Of a stretch of 51,918 nt of DNA, positions 27,850 through 36,779 are shown piece by piece. Source of the stretch: an uncultured Bacteroidales bacterium (GTDB lineage Bacteria; Bacteroidota; Bacteroidia; Bacteroidales; F082). Below the pieces are notes generated by a model that worked only from the letters and a program-made list of their open reading frames with translations, made no database searches and was not told where the DNA came from. The first letter of the stretch is position 1; each line of letters opens with the position of its first letter. Position numbers and translations under genes: made by a program. The stretch lies in NCBI GenBank assembly GCA_946405575.1, contig CAMJHP010000018.1:1-51918 (forward strand), written 5' to 3'.

Positions 27850-28857
27850 TTAGAATATTCCCTCCTTTAATATATCATGCAAATGTATGATACCCAAATA
27901 TTTACCATTATGAACCACTGGCAACTGAGTGATGCTGTTCTCTCGCATCCTATGCAAGGCATCCACAACTAAAGCGTCTTCATCAATTGTCTTTGGATTG
28001 GAGGTCATAATTTGAGCCGCCTTCACCTGCTCTATGTTGGGATACTTCATCAACATTCGGCGCAAGTCACCATCAGTGATAATGCCCACAATGGTAGAAG
28101 CATTTTCTGAATCATTTTCTGAGTTGTTTTGTAATACATCTCCACAGGTGACCACTGTAGCGCCCAAACGCTTGTGCGTCATCTCAATAATGACGCGGGT
28201 AAGGTTGTCGTCCGGCCTGACCTCCGGGCGTTCGTTTCTGACATACAAATCTTTCACACGAAGATAAAGCTGTTTGCCCAAAGCACCTCCCGGATGTAAC
28301 TTGGCAAAATCGTCGGTCGAGAAGCCACGACTACTCATTAATATTAATGCGAGTGCATCTCCCATAACGAGTTGAGCAGTAGTGCTGCTCGTTGGTGCAA
28401 GACTGCCAGGGACGGCCTCTTCTTCAACGGTCACATCGAGGATGAAATCGGCCTGAGAGGCAAGATAAGACCGGCGGTTACCCACCATAGCCACAATTTT
28501 GTTGCCCCGAAGCTTAATGAGCGGCACCAGCATCTTAATCTCAGGCGTTTCTCCGCTTTTCGAAAGAATCACCACAATATCATTATCACGGACAATGCCC
28601 AAATCGCCGTGTATGGCATCCGCTGCATGCATAAACACTGCCGTAGTACCCGTTGAATTCATCGTTGCCACAATTTTTTGAGCGATAATAGCACTCTTTC
28701 CAATACCTGAAAACACGAGATTCCCTTTGTTTTCAAGAATCAGTTCAACAACTCCAGCAAAATCATCGTCCAATTTTGCCTTTAAATTACTAATTGCATT
28801 CGCTTCATTATCAATAATTTGATATGCAAATCGAATTATTTCTCCATTTTTTTTCAT
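27850..28857 (-). CDS. kdsD: Arabinose-5-phosphate isomerase KdsD (KpsF/GutQ family)
   Basis: 335 residues: SIS sugar-isomerase domain (about 35-175, with VFSGIGKSAIIAQKI, STGTTAVFMHAADAIHGDLG and SKSGETPEI) followed by two CBS domains (about 210-335, with IVGIITDGDLRRML and YLGIIHLHDILKEG). It converts ribulose-5-phosphate to arabinose-5-phosphate for Kdo, the inner sugar of LPS. All family landmarks are present. GutQ and KpsF are close relatives, but with lptB following by zero bases the LPS role is most likely. Divergent from recQ. Confidence 0.92.
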   Translation of the reverse strand: MKKNGEIIRFAYQIIDNEANAISNLKAKLDDDFAGVVELILENKGNLVFSGIGKSAIIAQKIVATMNSTGTTAVFMHAADAIHGDLGIVRDNDIVVILSKSGETPEIKMLVPLIKLRGNKIVAMVGNRRSYLASQADFILDVTVEEEAVPGSLAPTSSTTAQLVMGDALALILMSSRGFSTDDFAKLHPGGALGKQLYLRVKDLYVRNERPEVRPDDNLTRVIIEMTHKRLGATVVTCGDVLQNNSENDSENASTIVGIITDGDLRRMLMKYPNIEQVKAAQIMTSNPKTIDEDALVVDALHRMRENSITQLPVVHNGKYLGIIHLHDILKEGIF

Positions 28858-28873
28858 TTTTTCTCAAAAAATT

Positions 28874-28906
28874 CTTGCGCGATATAGGTGAAATGCTATA
28901 ACTTTG
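28874..28906 (+). promoter_or_regulatory. Predicted promoter of recQ
   Basis: CTTG (28874-28877), 21-base spacer, TAACTTTG (28899-28906). It leaves a leader of about 100 bases before the ATG at 29011. Directly before that ATG lies AAAGGAGATAAC, one of the few Shine-Dalgarno-like sequences in the window. Confidence 0.45.
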
Positions 28907-29010
28907 TCTTTGCTGATTGGGGGAGAAAACTCTCTTTGGCAATAACGCAGTTTTTCAAAACAGATTGCAAAATAACGCAAAAATTCGGACAATACCAAAA
29001 GGAGATAACA

Positions 29011-31218
29011 ATGGCAAAAAAAGCAGACCTTGAGATTCACAAACTGTTGAAGGATGTTTTTGGTTTCGACCAATTCAAAGGGAATCAGGAAGAGATCATC
29101 AAAAGTATCCTTGGCGGCAACAACACTTTCGTACTGATGCCCACAGGCGGAGGCAAATCGCTGTGCTACCAGTTGCCGGCATTGATGTCCAAAGGCACAG
29201 CCATCGTCGTTTCACCACTCATCGCCCTGATGAAGAACCAAGTCGATATGATTCGCAACTTTGGCACCGAGTTAGGCATCGCCCATGTGATGAACTCATC
29301 TCTCTCCAAAGCAGAGTTGCTTGAGGTGAAGGAAGACTTGAAGAGCGGCAAGACCAAGCTGCTCTATGTTGCGCCTGAGTCACTTACCAAGGAAGAGACG
29401 ACCGAGTTTTTACGTGGTCTTAAGATTTCTTTCGTTGCCATCGACGAGGCGCACTGCATCTCGGAATGGGGACACGACTTCCGTCCCGAATATCGCCGTT
29501 TGCGTCCTATCATCAATTCCATCGGCGAAAATCTCCCTATCATCGCCTTGACTGCTACTGCCACTATCAAGGTGCAAAACGACATTATGAAAAACCTTGA
29601 GATTATGGACGCAAAGGTCTTCAAGTCATCGTTCGACCGCCCCAACCTCTACTACGAAGTGAGGCCGAAGACCAAAGACGTTATCAAGGATATCATCAAA
29701 TACATCAAACAAAACCCAGGCAAGTCAGGCATCGTGTACTGCCTCAGCCGCAAGAAAGTGGAAGAACTGGCGGAGACACTGGTCATCAATGGCATCCGTG
29801 CCCTCCCCTATCATGCCGGTTTGGACAGTCAAACACGTAAGGAAAATCAAGACAAGTTCCTTATGGAAGAAGTCGATGTCATCGTGGCCACCATTGCCTT
29901 CGGTATGGGCATCGACAAGCCTGATGTGCGCTTCGTCATTCACCACGACATCCCGAAGAGTCTTGAAGGTTACTATCAAGAGACGGGGCGTGCGGGGCGT
30001 GACGGCGGTGAGGGCAACTGTATCGCTTTCTATGACTACGAGGACATCCATAAACTGGAGAAGTTCAATAAAGGCAAGAATGTTGCCGAACAGGAAATTG
30101 CTCGAGAGTTGTTGAACGAAACGGTAACGTATGCCGAATCGGCGGTTTGCCGCCACAGACTTCTCCTTCACTATTTCGGTGAGGAATACAATAAGGAAAA
30201 CTGTGGATCTTGCGACAACTGCCGTTCACCCAAGGAGAAGTTTGACGGTAAAGAAGACCTTAAGCTCGTTTTGGAAGCCGTAGAAGAGACCAAGCAACTT
30301 TTCAAAACCAAACACATCGCCGAATTACTAGCAGGCAAACTCACTGGTGACATCAAGGCGGCCAAACAAGAAAACAACGAGTTCTTTGGTGCTGGTGACG
30401 AACACGATGACAAATACTGGACCGCTGTCATCCGCCAAGCTCTAGTACACAAGCTTTTGTCGAAGGACATTGAGAATTACGGCATCCTGAAAATCACAAA
30501 AGAAGGTAAGGCTTTCATCAAGAAACCCTATACCATTATGCTTGTCAAAGACCATGATTACGAGAATTCCGACGATGATGATCCCGAGACCATGGCGGCT
30601 ATGGGTGCCAATAAAGACGGAGGCGCCGACAAGACTCTCTTCGCCTTGCTGAAAGACCTACGCAAAACTATCGCCAAACAAAACGGTTTGCCACCTTTCG
30701 TCATCTTCCAAGACCCCTCGTTGGAGGATATGGCCATTCAATACCCCATCACCAAAGAGGAAATGACCCAAATCGCGGGTGTGGGTGCAGGCAAAGCAGA
30801 GAAATTCGGCGAGCCTTTCATCAAGCTCATCAAGGAATATGTGGAGGAAAACGAAATCACCCGACCCAACGATATGGTAGTAAAGTCGGTGGTCAACAAC
30901 TCCGCTCTGAAAATTGGCATCATCCAAAATATCGACAAGAAGATTCCGCTGGAAGACATCGCCTACGGAAAGGGACTGGAATTTGACGAACTGCTGTCGG
31001 AGATTGAAAGCATCGTCTCTTCTGGAACCCATCTCGACATCAACTATTATATTGAAGAAAATATTGACATCTACCACCAAGAAGACATCCTTGATTACTT
31101 CCATGAGGCTGAATCAGACGATGTGCAGACCGCCCTCCGCGAGTTGGGAGAAGATGAATATCAAGAAGAGGAAATTCGCCTAATGCGTATTAAGTTCCTG
31201 TCGGATGTAGGCAACTGA
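29011..31218 (+). CDS. recQ: ATP-dependent DNA helicase RecQ
   Basis: 735 residues from the ATG at 29011, chosen because of the GGAG ribosome site and the family start; the frame extends 41 codons upstream into the promoter. Helicase motifs: Walker A LMPTGGGKSLCYQ (42-54), DEAH (145-148) in AIDEAHCISEWGHDFRPEYR, motif VI YYQETGRAGRDGG. Then the RQC zinc site (CRHRLLLHYFGE ... CGSCDNC), a winged helix, and an HRDC domain (FALLKDLRKTIAKQNGLPPF). The C-terminal 90 residues are an acidic extension common in Bacteroidota RecQ. It unwinds DNA 3'-5' in recombination and replication repair. Six bases separate it from the next gene. Confidence 0.95.
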   Translation: MAKKADLEIHKLLKDVFGFDQFKGNQEEIIKSILGGNNTFVLMPTGGGKSLCYQLPALMSKGTAIVVSPLIALMKNQVDMIRNFGTELGIAHVMNSSLSKAELLEVKEDLKSGKTKLLYVAPESLTKEETTEFLRGLKISFVAIDEAHCISEWGHDFRPEYRRLRPIINSIGENLPIIALTATATIKVQNDIMKNLEIMDAKVFKSSFDRPNLYYEVRPKTKDVIKDIIKYIKQNPGKSGIVYCLSRKKVEELAETLVINGIRALPYHAGLDSQTRKENQDKFLMEEVDVIVATIAFGMGIDKPDVRFVIHHDIPKSLEGYYQETGRAGRDGGEGNCIAFYDYEDIHKLEKFNKGKNVAEQEIARELLNETVTYAESAVCRHRLLLHYFGEEYNKENCGSCDNCRSPKEKFDGKEDLKLVLEAVEETKQLFKTKHIAELLAGKLTGDIKAAKQENNEFFGAGDEHDDKYWTAVIRQALVHKLLSKDIENYGILKITKEGKAFIKKPYTIMLVKDHDYENSDDDDPETMAAMGANKDGGADKTLFALLKDLRKTIAKQNGLPPFVIFQDPSLEDMAIQYPITKEEMTQIAGVGAGKAEKFGEPFIKLIKEYVEENEITRPNDMVVKSVVNNSALKIGIIQNIDKKIPLEDIAYGKGLEFDELLSEIESIVSSGTHLDINYYIEENIDIYHQEDILDYFHEAESDDVQTALRELGEDEYQEEEIRLMRIKFLSDVGN

Positions 31219-31224
31219 TTTAAA

Positions 31225-31602
31225 ATGAAACATTTAGGATTTTTTTTATTGCTTTTTGTCCTTGCCACCGCTTGCGGTGACAAGGACAAAGGCTTTAAGC
31301 CAGAGCATTTGCTCAGCGAAAAAGAGATGATTGACATCATGACCGACGTACAAATCATCGAAGCCGACCTCAACTACCAGAAAACTCAAGAACGCGAACA
31401 AGAGCCTAACGACACCCTCAATATTATCCCTAAGGATTATGTCAAAATGTCAAGGGTTTATTACGCACAACTCTTTGAGCATTATGGCATTACGGACAGC
31501 ATTTTTGAACAAAACCTCAGATATTACACCCAGCGTCCCACTGAGTTGGAGAAAATTATGGATTCGGTTATGCAGCGACTGACGAAAGAGCAAGAAAAAT
31601 GA
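31225..31602 (+). CDS. DUF4296 lipoprotein
   Basis: 125 residues; lipobox VLATAC with Cys17, then a helical domain with LLSEKEMIDIMTDVQIIEADLNYQK that identifies DUF4296, a family confined to Bacteroidota. The C-terminus is helical and charged. It follows recQ by six bases and is probably co-transcribed with it, but a functional link to DNA repair is unlikely because the protein is exported. Function unknown. Confidence 0.85.
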   Translation: MKHLGFFLLLFVLATACGDKDKGFKPEHLLSEKEMIDIMTDVQIIEADLNYQKTQEREQEPNDTLNIIPKDYVKMSRVYYAQLFEHYGITDSIFEQNLRYYTQRPTELEKIMDSVMQRLTKEQEK

Positions 31603-31703
31603 TTACCTGCAGACAGAATCTGCTGAAATCGCAGGACCTTCCTGGTATTAATTTTGAATCGCTCCGCGTTTCCCACAATTCTGCGAATTCTGCGTGAGGC
31701 AAA

Positions 31704-32738
31704 TTATTTCTTCAACTCATTAGCAATCAATTCATTCAATTTCTTCGCAGCATCTATCAACATACTTTCGTCCGTCGGGACGGGAACAGGATGGCGGTCC
31801 AAGCGGCTCAAGGTTTCCACAGAGCACGCATCGCGGTCGCCCTTGATGGTGGTGTAGTCATTCTTGAAGGTGGATTTCACCTCAAAAGGAACTGAATAAT
31901 AACGATATGCACGCGTAGGAAAATATTCAATCGTCCCCGAAATGGTTGCAATCTTATTCTGCGTATAATCCGTGACCTCAACATTTTTGCCTCCATTGGC
32001 TTCCTTAAAGGTCACCTCATCTAAACGAACAGGTGATACTGACAACTTGTCAACTACCACACAAGCGAAAGAAGGATCCTTTGATACATAAATCTGAGTA
32101 ATGTTAGATGGAAGCTCGTCTGCAGAAAAGTCAAACAAGGTTTCCACAAAACCATCTGGCAAATCATAATCTGAAGCAACACCAAACTCCACTTTATCAA
32201 CCAAATACATTGCTTGCTTCAATTGCAGGTTCAACAATTGTGAGTTTTCTTGATTTGTGTTCTTCAGTTGTTCAATATACTTACCCGCCATTTCCGCATC
32301 GGCTTTCGTGCCGGTATTCAGCAATTGATTGGCCTTGGCCACCAAATACGCCTCCGCTTTATTGCGGGCAATCGTCATATCCTCGCCAAGGTCAAGTTTC
32401 ACATAGTTCATACCGTTTTTGACTTTGGTCGGGAAACACGACAAGGCATCATTGCGGCCTTTCATACTGCAATAACGTTGGTAAATCTCTGGCCACACAT
32501 CGGGTTGGCCGGTGGCTTTCAGGGCTTGGATGCGTTCGTGGTCGGCTTGGTTGGCCTTGTGGTATGATGCCGCCACCATATTGATACGATTGGCGTTCAA
32601 GTCGCCAGCACAGATTTCAGGTGCAACACGCTGAATCACTTGGTCATACTCTTGGGCTTCGTAGAGTTTCTTGGTCGTGTTGCAGGCGATGAGCATCATA
32701 CCGAATAACAACACGGGAATCAGTCGGAGGTATTTCAT
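31704..32738 (-). CDS. Putative lipoprotein of unknown function
   Basis: 344 residues from the ATG at 32738; the open frame extends to 32867 but those codons run through the inverted repeat at 32771-32840. Lipobox MMLIAC with Cys19, followed by NTTKKLYEAQEYDQVIQ, a helical tetratricopeptide-like start (about 22-175: ANRINMVAASYHKANQADHER). The C-terminal half is beta-rich (DLPDGFVETLFDFSADELPS, IEYFPTRAYRYYSVPFEVKS). I do not recognise a named family. It stands alone, with its 3' end facing the recQ unit. Confidence 0.75.
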   Translation of the reverse strand: MKYLRLIPVLLFGMMLIACNTTKKLYEAQEYDQVIQRVAPEICAGDLNANRINMVAASYHKANQADHERIQALKATGQPDVWPEIYQRYCSMKGRNDALSCFPTKVKNGMNYVKLDLGEDMTIARNKAEAYLVAKANQLLNTGTKADAEMAGKYIEQLKNTNQENSQLLNLQLKQAMYLVDKVEFGVASDYDLPDGFVETLFDFSADELPSNITQIYVSKDPSFACVVVDKLSVSPVRLDEVTFKEANGGKNVEVTDYTQNKIATISGTIEYFPTRAYRYYSVPFEVKSTFKNDYTTIKGDRDACSVETLSRLDRHPVPVPTDESMLIDAAKKLNELIANELKK

Positions 32739-32770
32739 TGTTGTACTGTTTTTATTCACTAATTCAATGC

Positions 32771-32840
32771 GAGCCCTTCGACGGGCTCTGGGGTCTTCAA
32801 TTAATAATAGTCTAAAAGCCCCTGAGCCCGTCGAAGGGTC
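32771..32840. repeat. Inverted repeat with CCCTTCGACGGGCTC arms
   Basis: GAGCCCTTCGACGGGCTCTGGGG (32771-32793) is answered by GCCCCTGAGCCCGTCGAAGGGTC (32818-32840), nearly complementary over about 22 bases around a 24-base AT-rich centre. Each arm also contains its own small palindrome (GAGCCC..GGGCTC). It lies between the divergent lipoprotein and prenyltransferase genes. Confidence 0.75.
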
Positions 32841-32869
32841 AAATAAAAACTGCAAATTTCGCTCCAAAA

Positions 32870-32900
32870 TTGCTCAAACGGGAATAATTCTTTACTTTTG
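32870..32900 (+). promoter_or_regulatory. Predicted promoter of the prenyl synthase gene
   Basis: TTG (32870-32872), 20-base spacer, TACTTTTG (32893-32900), 21 bases before the ATG at 32922. Confidence 0.5.
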
Positions 32901-32921
32901 CATCACTAAAACCACACTTTC

Positions 32922-33893
32922 ATGGAAAAAATCAAGCAACTGCAACAGGATTTCGCCGACTTTTTGGCGCAAACCAACCTCAACGGTCAACCGAAAGAAT
33001 TATACGAACCGATTTCCTATACCCTTCTGCAAAGCGGCAAACGCCTCCGTCCGATGCTCTGTCTTTTGGCCAATGAGATGTTTGATGGTGACGAGCAGCA
33101 AGCCCTCTGGCCTGCCTTGGCCTTGGAGACCTTCCACAACTTCACCCTCATTCACGACGATATCATGGATAAAGCGCCTTTGCGTCGAGGCAAGGAGACT
33201 GTTTATCAGAAATGGAACGCCGACATCGCCATCCTCTCTGGCGATGCCATGCTGGCAATGGCTTTCCAATATGCGCTGAAGCCAAAGAAAGGCGCGGAAC
33301 TCGCCAAGCAGCTGGGCAAGGTAGCCATTGAGATTTGCGAAGGCCAACAGATGGACCTTAACTTCGAGACCCTCGGCAATGTGACCATACCTGAGTACCT
33401 TGAGATGATCCGTCTGAAAACAGCGGTACTATTAGCTACCGCCTTGCAAATGGGTGCCACTGTAGCAGGTGCAAATGAGGCCGACATCCAGCATCTATAC
33501 GACTTCGGCATCAACATAGGAATGAGTTTCCAACTGCAAGACGACATCCTTGACCTATACAGTGACGTGGCAGTATTCGGCAAACGTCATGGCGGCGACA
33601 TCGCTGACAATAAGAAGACCTACCTTTATTTAAAGGCTTTGGAATTGGCTTCTGAAAAAGACAGAAAACGCCTCGAACACCTTTTCACCCTCCGCATGGA
33701 CCATGACGAGGAAGAGAAAATCGAAGAAGTACAATCCATATACGATCGTCTCCATGTGAAAGAGGCTGTCGAGCAGGTTATGCTTGATTATGACCGCATA
33801 GGTATTGAAGCTCTATCAGCCATTGACCTACCCGAAGAAAAGAAAAAGCACCTCCGCACTTATGCCGAGCTGCTTTCGGGAAGAAAGAAATAA
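32922..33893 (+). CDS. Polyprenyl synthetase, probably short-chain (farnesyl/geranylgeranyl diphosphate synthase)
   Basis: 323 residues, all-helical trans-prenyltransferase. First Asp-rich motif LIHDDIMDKAPLRRG (Asp79, Asp80, Asp83), second FQLQDDILDLYSD, plus SGKRLRPML and GQQMDLNFE. The residue five before the first motif is Phe74, with Thr at -4; a bulky residue there limits chain length in known enzymes, so C15-C20 product is more likely than C40; this is inference. The product would feed undecaprenyl diphosphate and quinone synthesis. Monocistronic, with a good promoter and a strong terminator. Confidence 0.88.
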   Translation: MEKIKQLQQDFADFLAQTNLNGQPKELYEPISYTLLQSGKRLRPMLCLLANEMFDGDEQQALWPALALETFHNFTLIHDDIMDKAPLRRGKETVYQKWNADIAILSGDAMLAMAFQYALKPKKGAELAKQLGKVAIEICEGQQMDLNFETLGNVTIPEYLEMIRLKTAVLLATALQMGATVAGANEADIQHLYDFGINIGMSFQLQDDILDLYSDVAVFGKRHGGDIADNKKTYLYLKALELASEKDRKRLEHLFTLRMDHDEEEKIEEVQSIYDRLHVKEAVEQVMLDYDRIGIEALSAIDLPEEKKKHLRTYAELLSGRKK

Positions 33894-33911
33894 TGCAAAA
33901 CATAAAATGCG

Positions 33912-33972
33912 AAATCGACCGCCTATAATCTTTCCTCGGGTTTGCCGAAAGGAATCAATAGGCGGTCGATTT
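33912..33972. terminator. Large hairpin between convergent genes
   Basis: AAATCGACCGCCTAT (33912-33926) and ATAGGCGGTCGATTT (33958-33972) pair perfectly over 15 bases; a second smaller hairpin lies in the loop. It separates the prenyl synthase from the convergent small exported protein and probably ends transcription both ways (A-rich and T-rich flanks). Confidence 0.75.
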
Positions 33973-33997
33973 ACTAATGCCCGACAATCTATGTCAT

Positions 33998-34405
33998 TTA
34001 ATTAGTATGCCTGGCCGATTTCACCGATGTTTTTTTTGCCTTGCTTGCATTTGGTTTGGCAGCTTCTTTCTGAAGCTTTTTGCCTTCAGATTTAACTTTC
34101 TTCTCGCCAGCTTTCATCGCTTTTTTATCAGCACAGCAGTCATCAGTTTTTTTCTTGTCGGCAGCCACTTTCTTTCCTTCGCAGCAGTTACCAGCCTTTT
34201 CTTTATTACAAGAGACCTTCTTCGCATCGCATTGTTTCACCGGCTCTTGTTCGACCTTTACGGCGGAAGGTTTGTTCTGCTGTTCGTTCACTGCCTCAAC
34301 TTTCTTGGAGATGGTTTTCACTTCATTTTGCGCATTCGCTTCCTGAATGCTCAAAGTGCTCACAGCAAAAAATGCCAAAGCACCGAATAAGATGGATTTT
34401 TTCAT
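33998..34405 (-). CDS. Small exported Lys-rich protein with cysteine pairs
   Basis: 135 residues: signal peptide (cleavage after ANA near residue 25), then a mature part of about 110 residues that is low-complexity and very basic (about one third lysine), without hydrophobic core. It contains six cysteines, as QCDAKK, SCNKEK, NCCEGKK and DCCADKK; the two CC pairs sit in the repeated setting xCC(E/A)(G/D)KK. This could bind metal or form disulfides in the periplasm. No family is recognised. The gene stands 38 bases after queA on the same strand. Confidence 0.7.
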   Translation of the reverse strand: MKKSILFGALAFFAVSTLSIQEANAQNEVKTISKKVEAVNEQQNKPSAVKVEQEPVKQCDAKKVSCNKEKAGNCCEGKKVAADKKKTDDCCADKKAMKAGEKKVKSEGKKLQKEAAKPNASKAKKTSVKSARHTN

Positions 34406-34443
34406 ATTGATTAAATTTAATGACTATTATTTTACATCAAAAA

Positions 34444-35667
34444 TCATTCCAAATCTTTTGGTAAAAACAGACAACTATCTCCATAGCTAAGGAAACGAAA
34501 GCTATGTTCTAGGGCAAAACGGTAGCAGTCTTTCCAACGTTCACCAATAAGTGCCGAAACCAATAGCAACAAGGTACTCTTAGGTTGGTGGAAATTCGTA
34601 ATCAGCCCAGTTATGACTCGCATCTTATATGTAGGAGCAATCATTAGGGCTGTGCTGGCTTCGAGTCGGGCCAAGCCATTGCGATCGAGATAGTCCAAAA
34701 CCAGCTGCAAAGACTCGGGAGCCGACATGTGCTGATGGCTTTCATAAGGGTACCACTGCTCTATATGCAAAGGACGTAAGTCAAGACCTTGTTCTTTGAG
34801 CATCATACCTATCCAATAGAGGCTTTCCAAAGTTCGAGTGCTGGTAGTACCCACAGGAATGATAGGTTTACCAATTTGACTAATCAAATTCTGTATCAGT
34901 GATTTGCGTACGATAATTGTCTCAGAATGCATAGTATGTTCACCTATGGTATCTGTAGAAACCGGCTTGAAAGTACCTGCCCCCACATGCAGTGTCACTT
35001 CATCAAAACTGAAGCCCTGACCTCTCAAAGCAGCAATAAGCGGTTGCGTAAAATGCAACCCAGCAGTAGGTGCTGCCACCGAACCATCGTAACGGGCGAA
35101 AACGGTCTGGTATCGGTCGCGGTCGTCAGGCTCAGCATCTCGATGAAGATAAGGTGGCAAGGGAATCTCACCTGCAGCCTCTAAAACTGATGCAAATGAC
35201 AAATCCTCAGGTGTCCATGAGAACTCGATTTCGGCATATTGGTCGTTTTGAGCCACACGTTCCGCACTCAAAATCACAGGGTTTCCTCCCACTGACAATT
35301 CCATTGAGAGCTGGCCCTCTTTCCAACGTTTCGCATTGCCAATCAAGCATTTCCATCGCACAGGTGAACAGGCTGAAAACGCCATTTGATAATCTTCTTC
35401 TGGCTCAAGACAGAACACCTCAATGCGCGACCCCGTCACCTTGTGGAACTGCAAACGGGCCCGGATGACCTTGGTCTCATTGAAAACCAACAAAGCACCT
35501 TTCGGTAGAAAATCGCCAATATACTTGAATTGGGATTCACTTATCTCATTGTTTTTTAGCACTAAAAGTTTCGAAGCAGCACGCTCAGGCAAAGGATACT
35601 TTGCAATGCGCTCATCTGGCAACGGATAGTCGTAGGCTTCGATAGAAATGTCTTTAACTGATTTCAT
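34444..35667 (-). CDS. queA: S-adenosylmethionine:tRNA ribosyltransferase-isomerase QueA
   Basis: 407 residues from the ATG at 35667 (MKSVKDISIEAYDYPLPDERIA). It transfers and isomerises the ribosyl group of SAM to preQ1 in tRNA, giving epoxyqueuosine. Seen: NETKVIRARL, GSVAAPTAGLHFTQPL, LHVGAGTFKPV, GTTSTRTLESL and LITNFHQPKSTLLLLVSAL, all diagnostic for QueA. Length is somewhat greater than the 340-350 of E. coli, due mainly to an insertion around 100-150, usual for Bacteroidota. A -7 box TACCTTTG lies 16 bases upstream. No other queuosine gene is in the window. Confidence 0.95.
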   Translation of the reverse strand: MKSVKDISIEAYDYPLPDERIAKYPLPERAASKLLVLKNNEISESQFKYIGDFLPKGALLVFNETKVIRARLQFHKVTGSRIEVFCLEPEEDYQMAFSACSPVRWKCLIGNAKRWKEGQLSMELSVGGNPVILSAERVAQNDQYAEIEFSWTPEDLSFASVLEAAGEIPLPPYLHRDAEPDDRDRYQTVFARYDGSVAAPTAGLHFTQPLIAALRGQGFSFDEVTLHVGAGTFKPVSTDTIGEHTMHSETIIVRKSLIQNLISQIGKPIIPVGTTSTRTLESLYWIGMMLKEQGLDLRPLHIEQWYPYESHQHMSAPESLQLVLDYLDRNGLARLEASTALMIAPTYKMRVITGLITNFHQPKSTLLLLVSALIGERWKDCYRFALEHSFRFLSYGDSCLFLPKDLE

Positions 35668-35682
35668 CGTTGAAAATTTGCG

Positions 35683-35690
35683 CAAAGGTA
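35683..35690 (-). promoter_or_regulatory. Candidate -7 box for queA
   Basis: TACCTTTG on the minus strand, 15 bases before the start codon, which predicts a leader of less than ten bases. Confidence 0.4.
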
Positions 35691-35870
35691 CAGCTTTTTC
35701 TCGTTTTTCTGTTTCCTATAGGTTCCATTCACGAAAGCCATTGCAAGAAATGAAGAAGGAACAGTGGTAAGTTTTAATAGTAAATCTTTCATTACAGAAG
35801 TTGCAGGAACATGCCATCGAACTGACAAGTAATATAGTTTTGTTTTTATTACGAGTTTGCATATTATTCT

Positions 35871-35878
35871 TATTTTTG
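35871..35878 (+). promoter_or_regulatory. Candidate -7 box for the GtrA gene
   Basis: TATTTTTG, 20 bases before the ATG at 35899. Upstream TTTG copies are at 35839-35842 and 35856-35859, neither at standard spacing. The remaining 180 bases up to queA show no gene. Confidence 0.4.
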
Positions 35879-35898
35879 CACCGTAATAAACAAAAACC

Positions 35899-36312
35899 AT
35901 GAATGCCTCACCCCTATCCATAGCACCGACTTGGGAGCTTCTGCTGAAGTTCATAAAATTCGGTGTGGTGGGCTTTTCTGGGGTTTTTGTCAACTTTGGT
36001 GTCACTTACGTATGTAAGGAATGGCTCAAGTGGAACAAATACCTGAGCAATATGTTAGGCTTTGCCTTCGCTGCCACCACCAATTACCTTCTCAACCGAA
36101 TATGGACGTTTGAAAGCACCAACCCACAAATAGGGACGGAATATGCGAAATATTTTATTGTCTCTTTGGTCGGCATGGGCATTGACATGTTGACGGTCTA
36201 CCTGCTCAACGGCAAACTGAAATGGAACTTCTACATCAGCAAAGTGTTTGCCATTGGTGCATCCACATTATGGAATTTTTTGGGCAATTTGCTGTTTACG
36301 TTTGCCGCATAA
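35899..36312 (+). CDS. GtrA family membrane protein
   Basis: 137 residues, four predicted membrane segments (about 17-35, 47-66, 85-104, 112-132). The segments KFGVVGFSGVFVNFGVTYV, NYLLNRIWTFES and STLWNFLGNLLFTF match GtrA, the family that includes flippases or helpers for undecaprenyl-phosphate-linked sugars. No glycosyltransferase is adjacent, so its substrate is open. It ends four bases before the convergent gene at 36317, with no room for a terminator. Confidence 0.88.
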   Translation: MNASPLSIAPTWELLLKFIKFGVVGFSGVFVNFGVTYVCKEWLKWNKYLSNMLGFAFAATTNYLLNRIWTFESTNPQIGTEYAKYFIVSLVGMGIDMLTVYLLNGKLKWNFYISKVFAIGASTLWNFLGNLLFTFAA

Positions 36313-36316
36313 GCTT

Positions 36317-36757
36317 TTATCCTCTCATCTCGTCATAATCAGGAATATGGTCCATAGGTAGAAGAGTTTGGTTTTCAGTCTTATAGCAATATACCGTCAT
36401 ACCATTGGTAAGTAAGAGGTATTGGGGGTGCAACGCAGAATAATAACGCAAAACTTGCTCTAGGACGGTTTCCGTAAGGTTCACTGTCGATGCTTTGCAC
36501 TCCACAACCATCAGAGGATGCCCCTCTTTTCCGAAAACAACAGCATCGGCACGTTTGTCCAAGCCGTTCACCTTCATCGAATACTCCACCGCAACCAATC
36601 CAGCAGGAACTTTGAGATGCTTAACCAAGAGATACAGCACCTTCTGGCGCACCTCCTCCTCAGGTGTCAACGCAACAAAACGGCGACGCAAAGGATCAAA
36701 GACATATGTCCTCCCCTCCCGTTCTTCCGTCTTGAACCATTGCAAAAGATTTTCCAT
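36317..36757 (-). CDS. Stand-alone HSDR_N-type (type I restriction R subunit N-terminal-like) protein
   Basis: 146 residues from the ATG at 36757 (MENLLQWFKTEEREG). The core has a PD-(D/E)xK-like pattern: KRADAVVFGKEGHPLMVVECKAS, with Asp, Glu and Lys at the expected spacing, followed by a helix with EQVLRYYSALHPQYLLLTNG. This matches the short HSDR_N_2 proteins frequent in Bacteroidota genomes. No HsdM, HsdS or helicase domain is near, so it is not part of a restriction system here. A nuclease-fold role in DNA repair is possible but unproven. Confidence 0.8.
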   Translation of the reverse strand: MENLLQWFKTEEREGRTYVFDPLRRRFVALTPEEEVRQKVLYLLVKHLKVPAGLVAVEYSMKVNGLDKRADAVVFGKEGHPLMVVECKASTVNLTETVLEQVLRYYSALHPQYLLLTNGMTVYCYKTENQTLLPMDHIPDYDEMRG

Positions 36758-36779
36758 AACCAACCGTAATTCGAGAGGA

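Noticed and set aside
31609..31623. Terminator after the DUF4296 gene
   Set aside because: GCAGA/TCTGC is a five-base stem without a T-run; not enough support.
36317..36757. Type I restriction system
   Set aside because: Only the HSDR_N-like domain is present; no methylase, specificity or motor subunit in the window.
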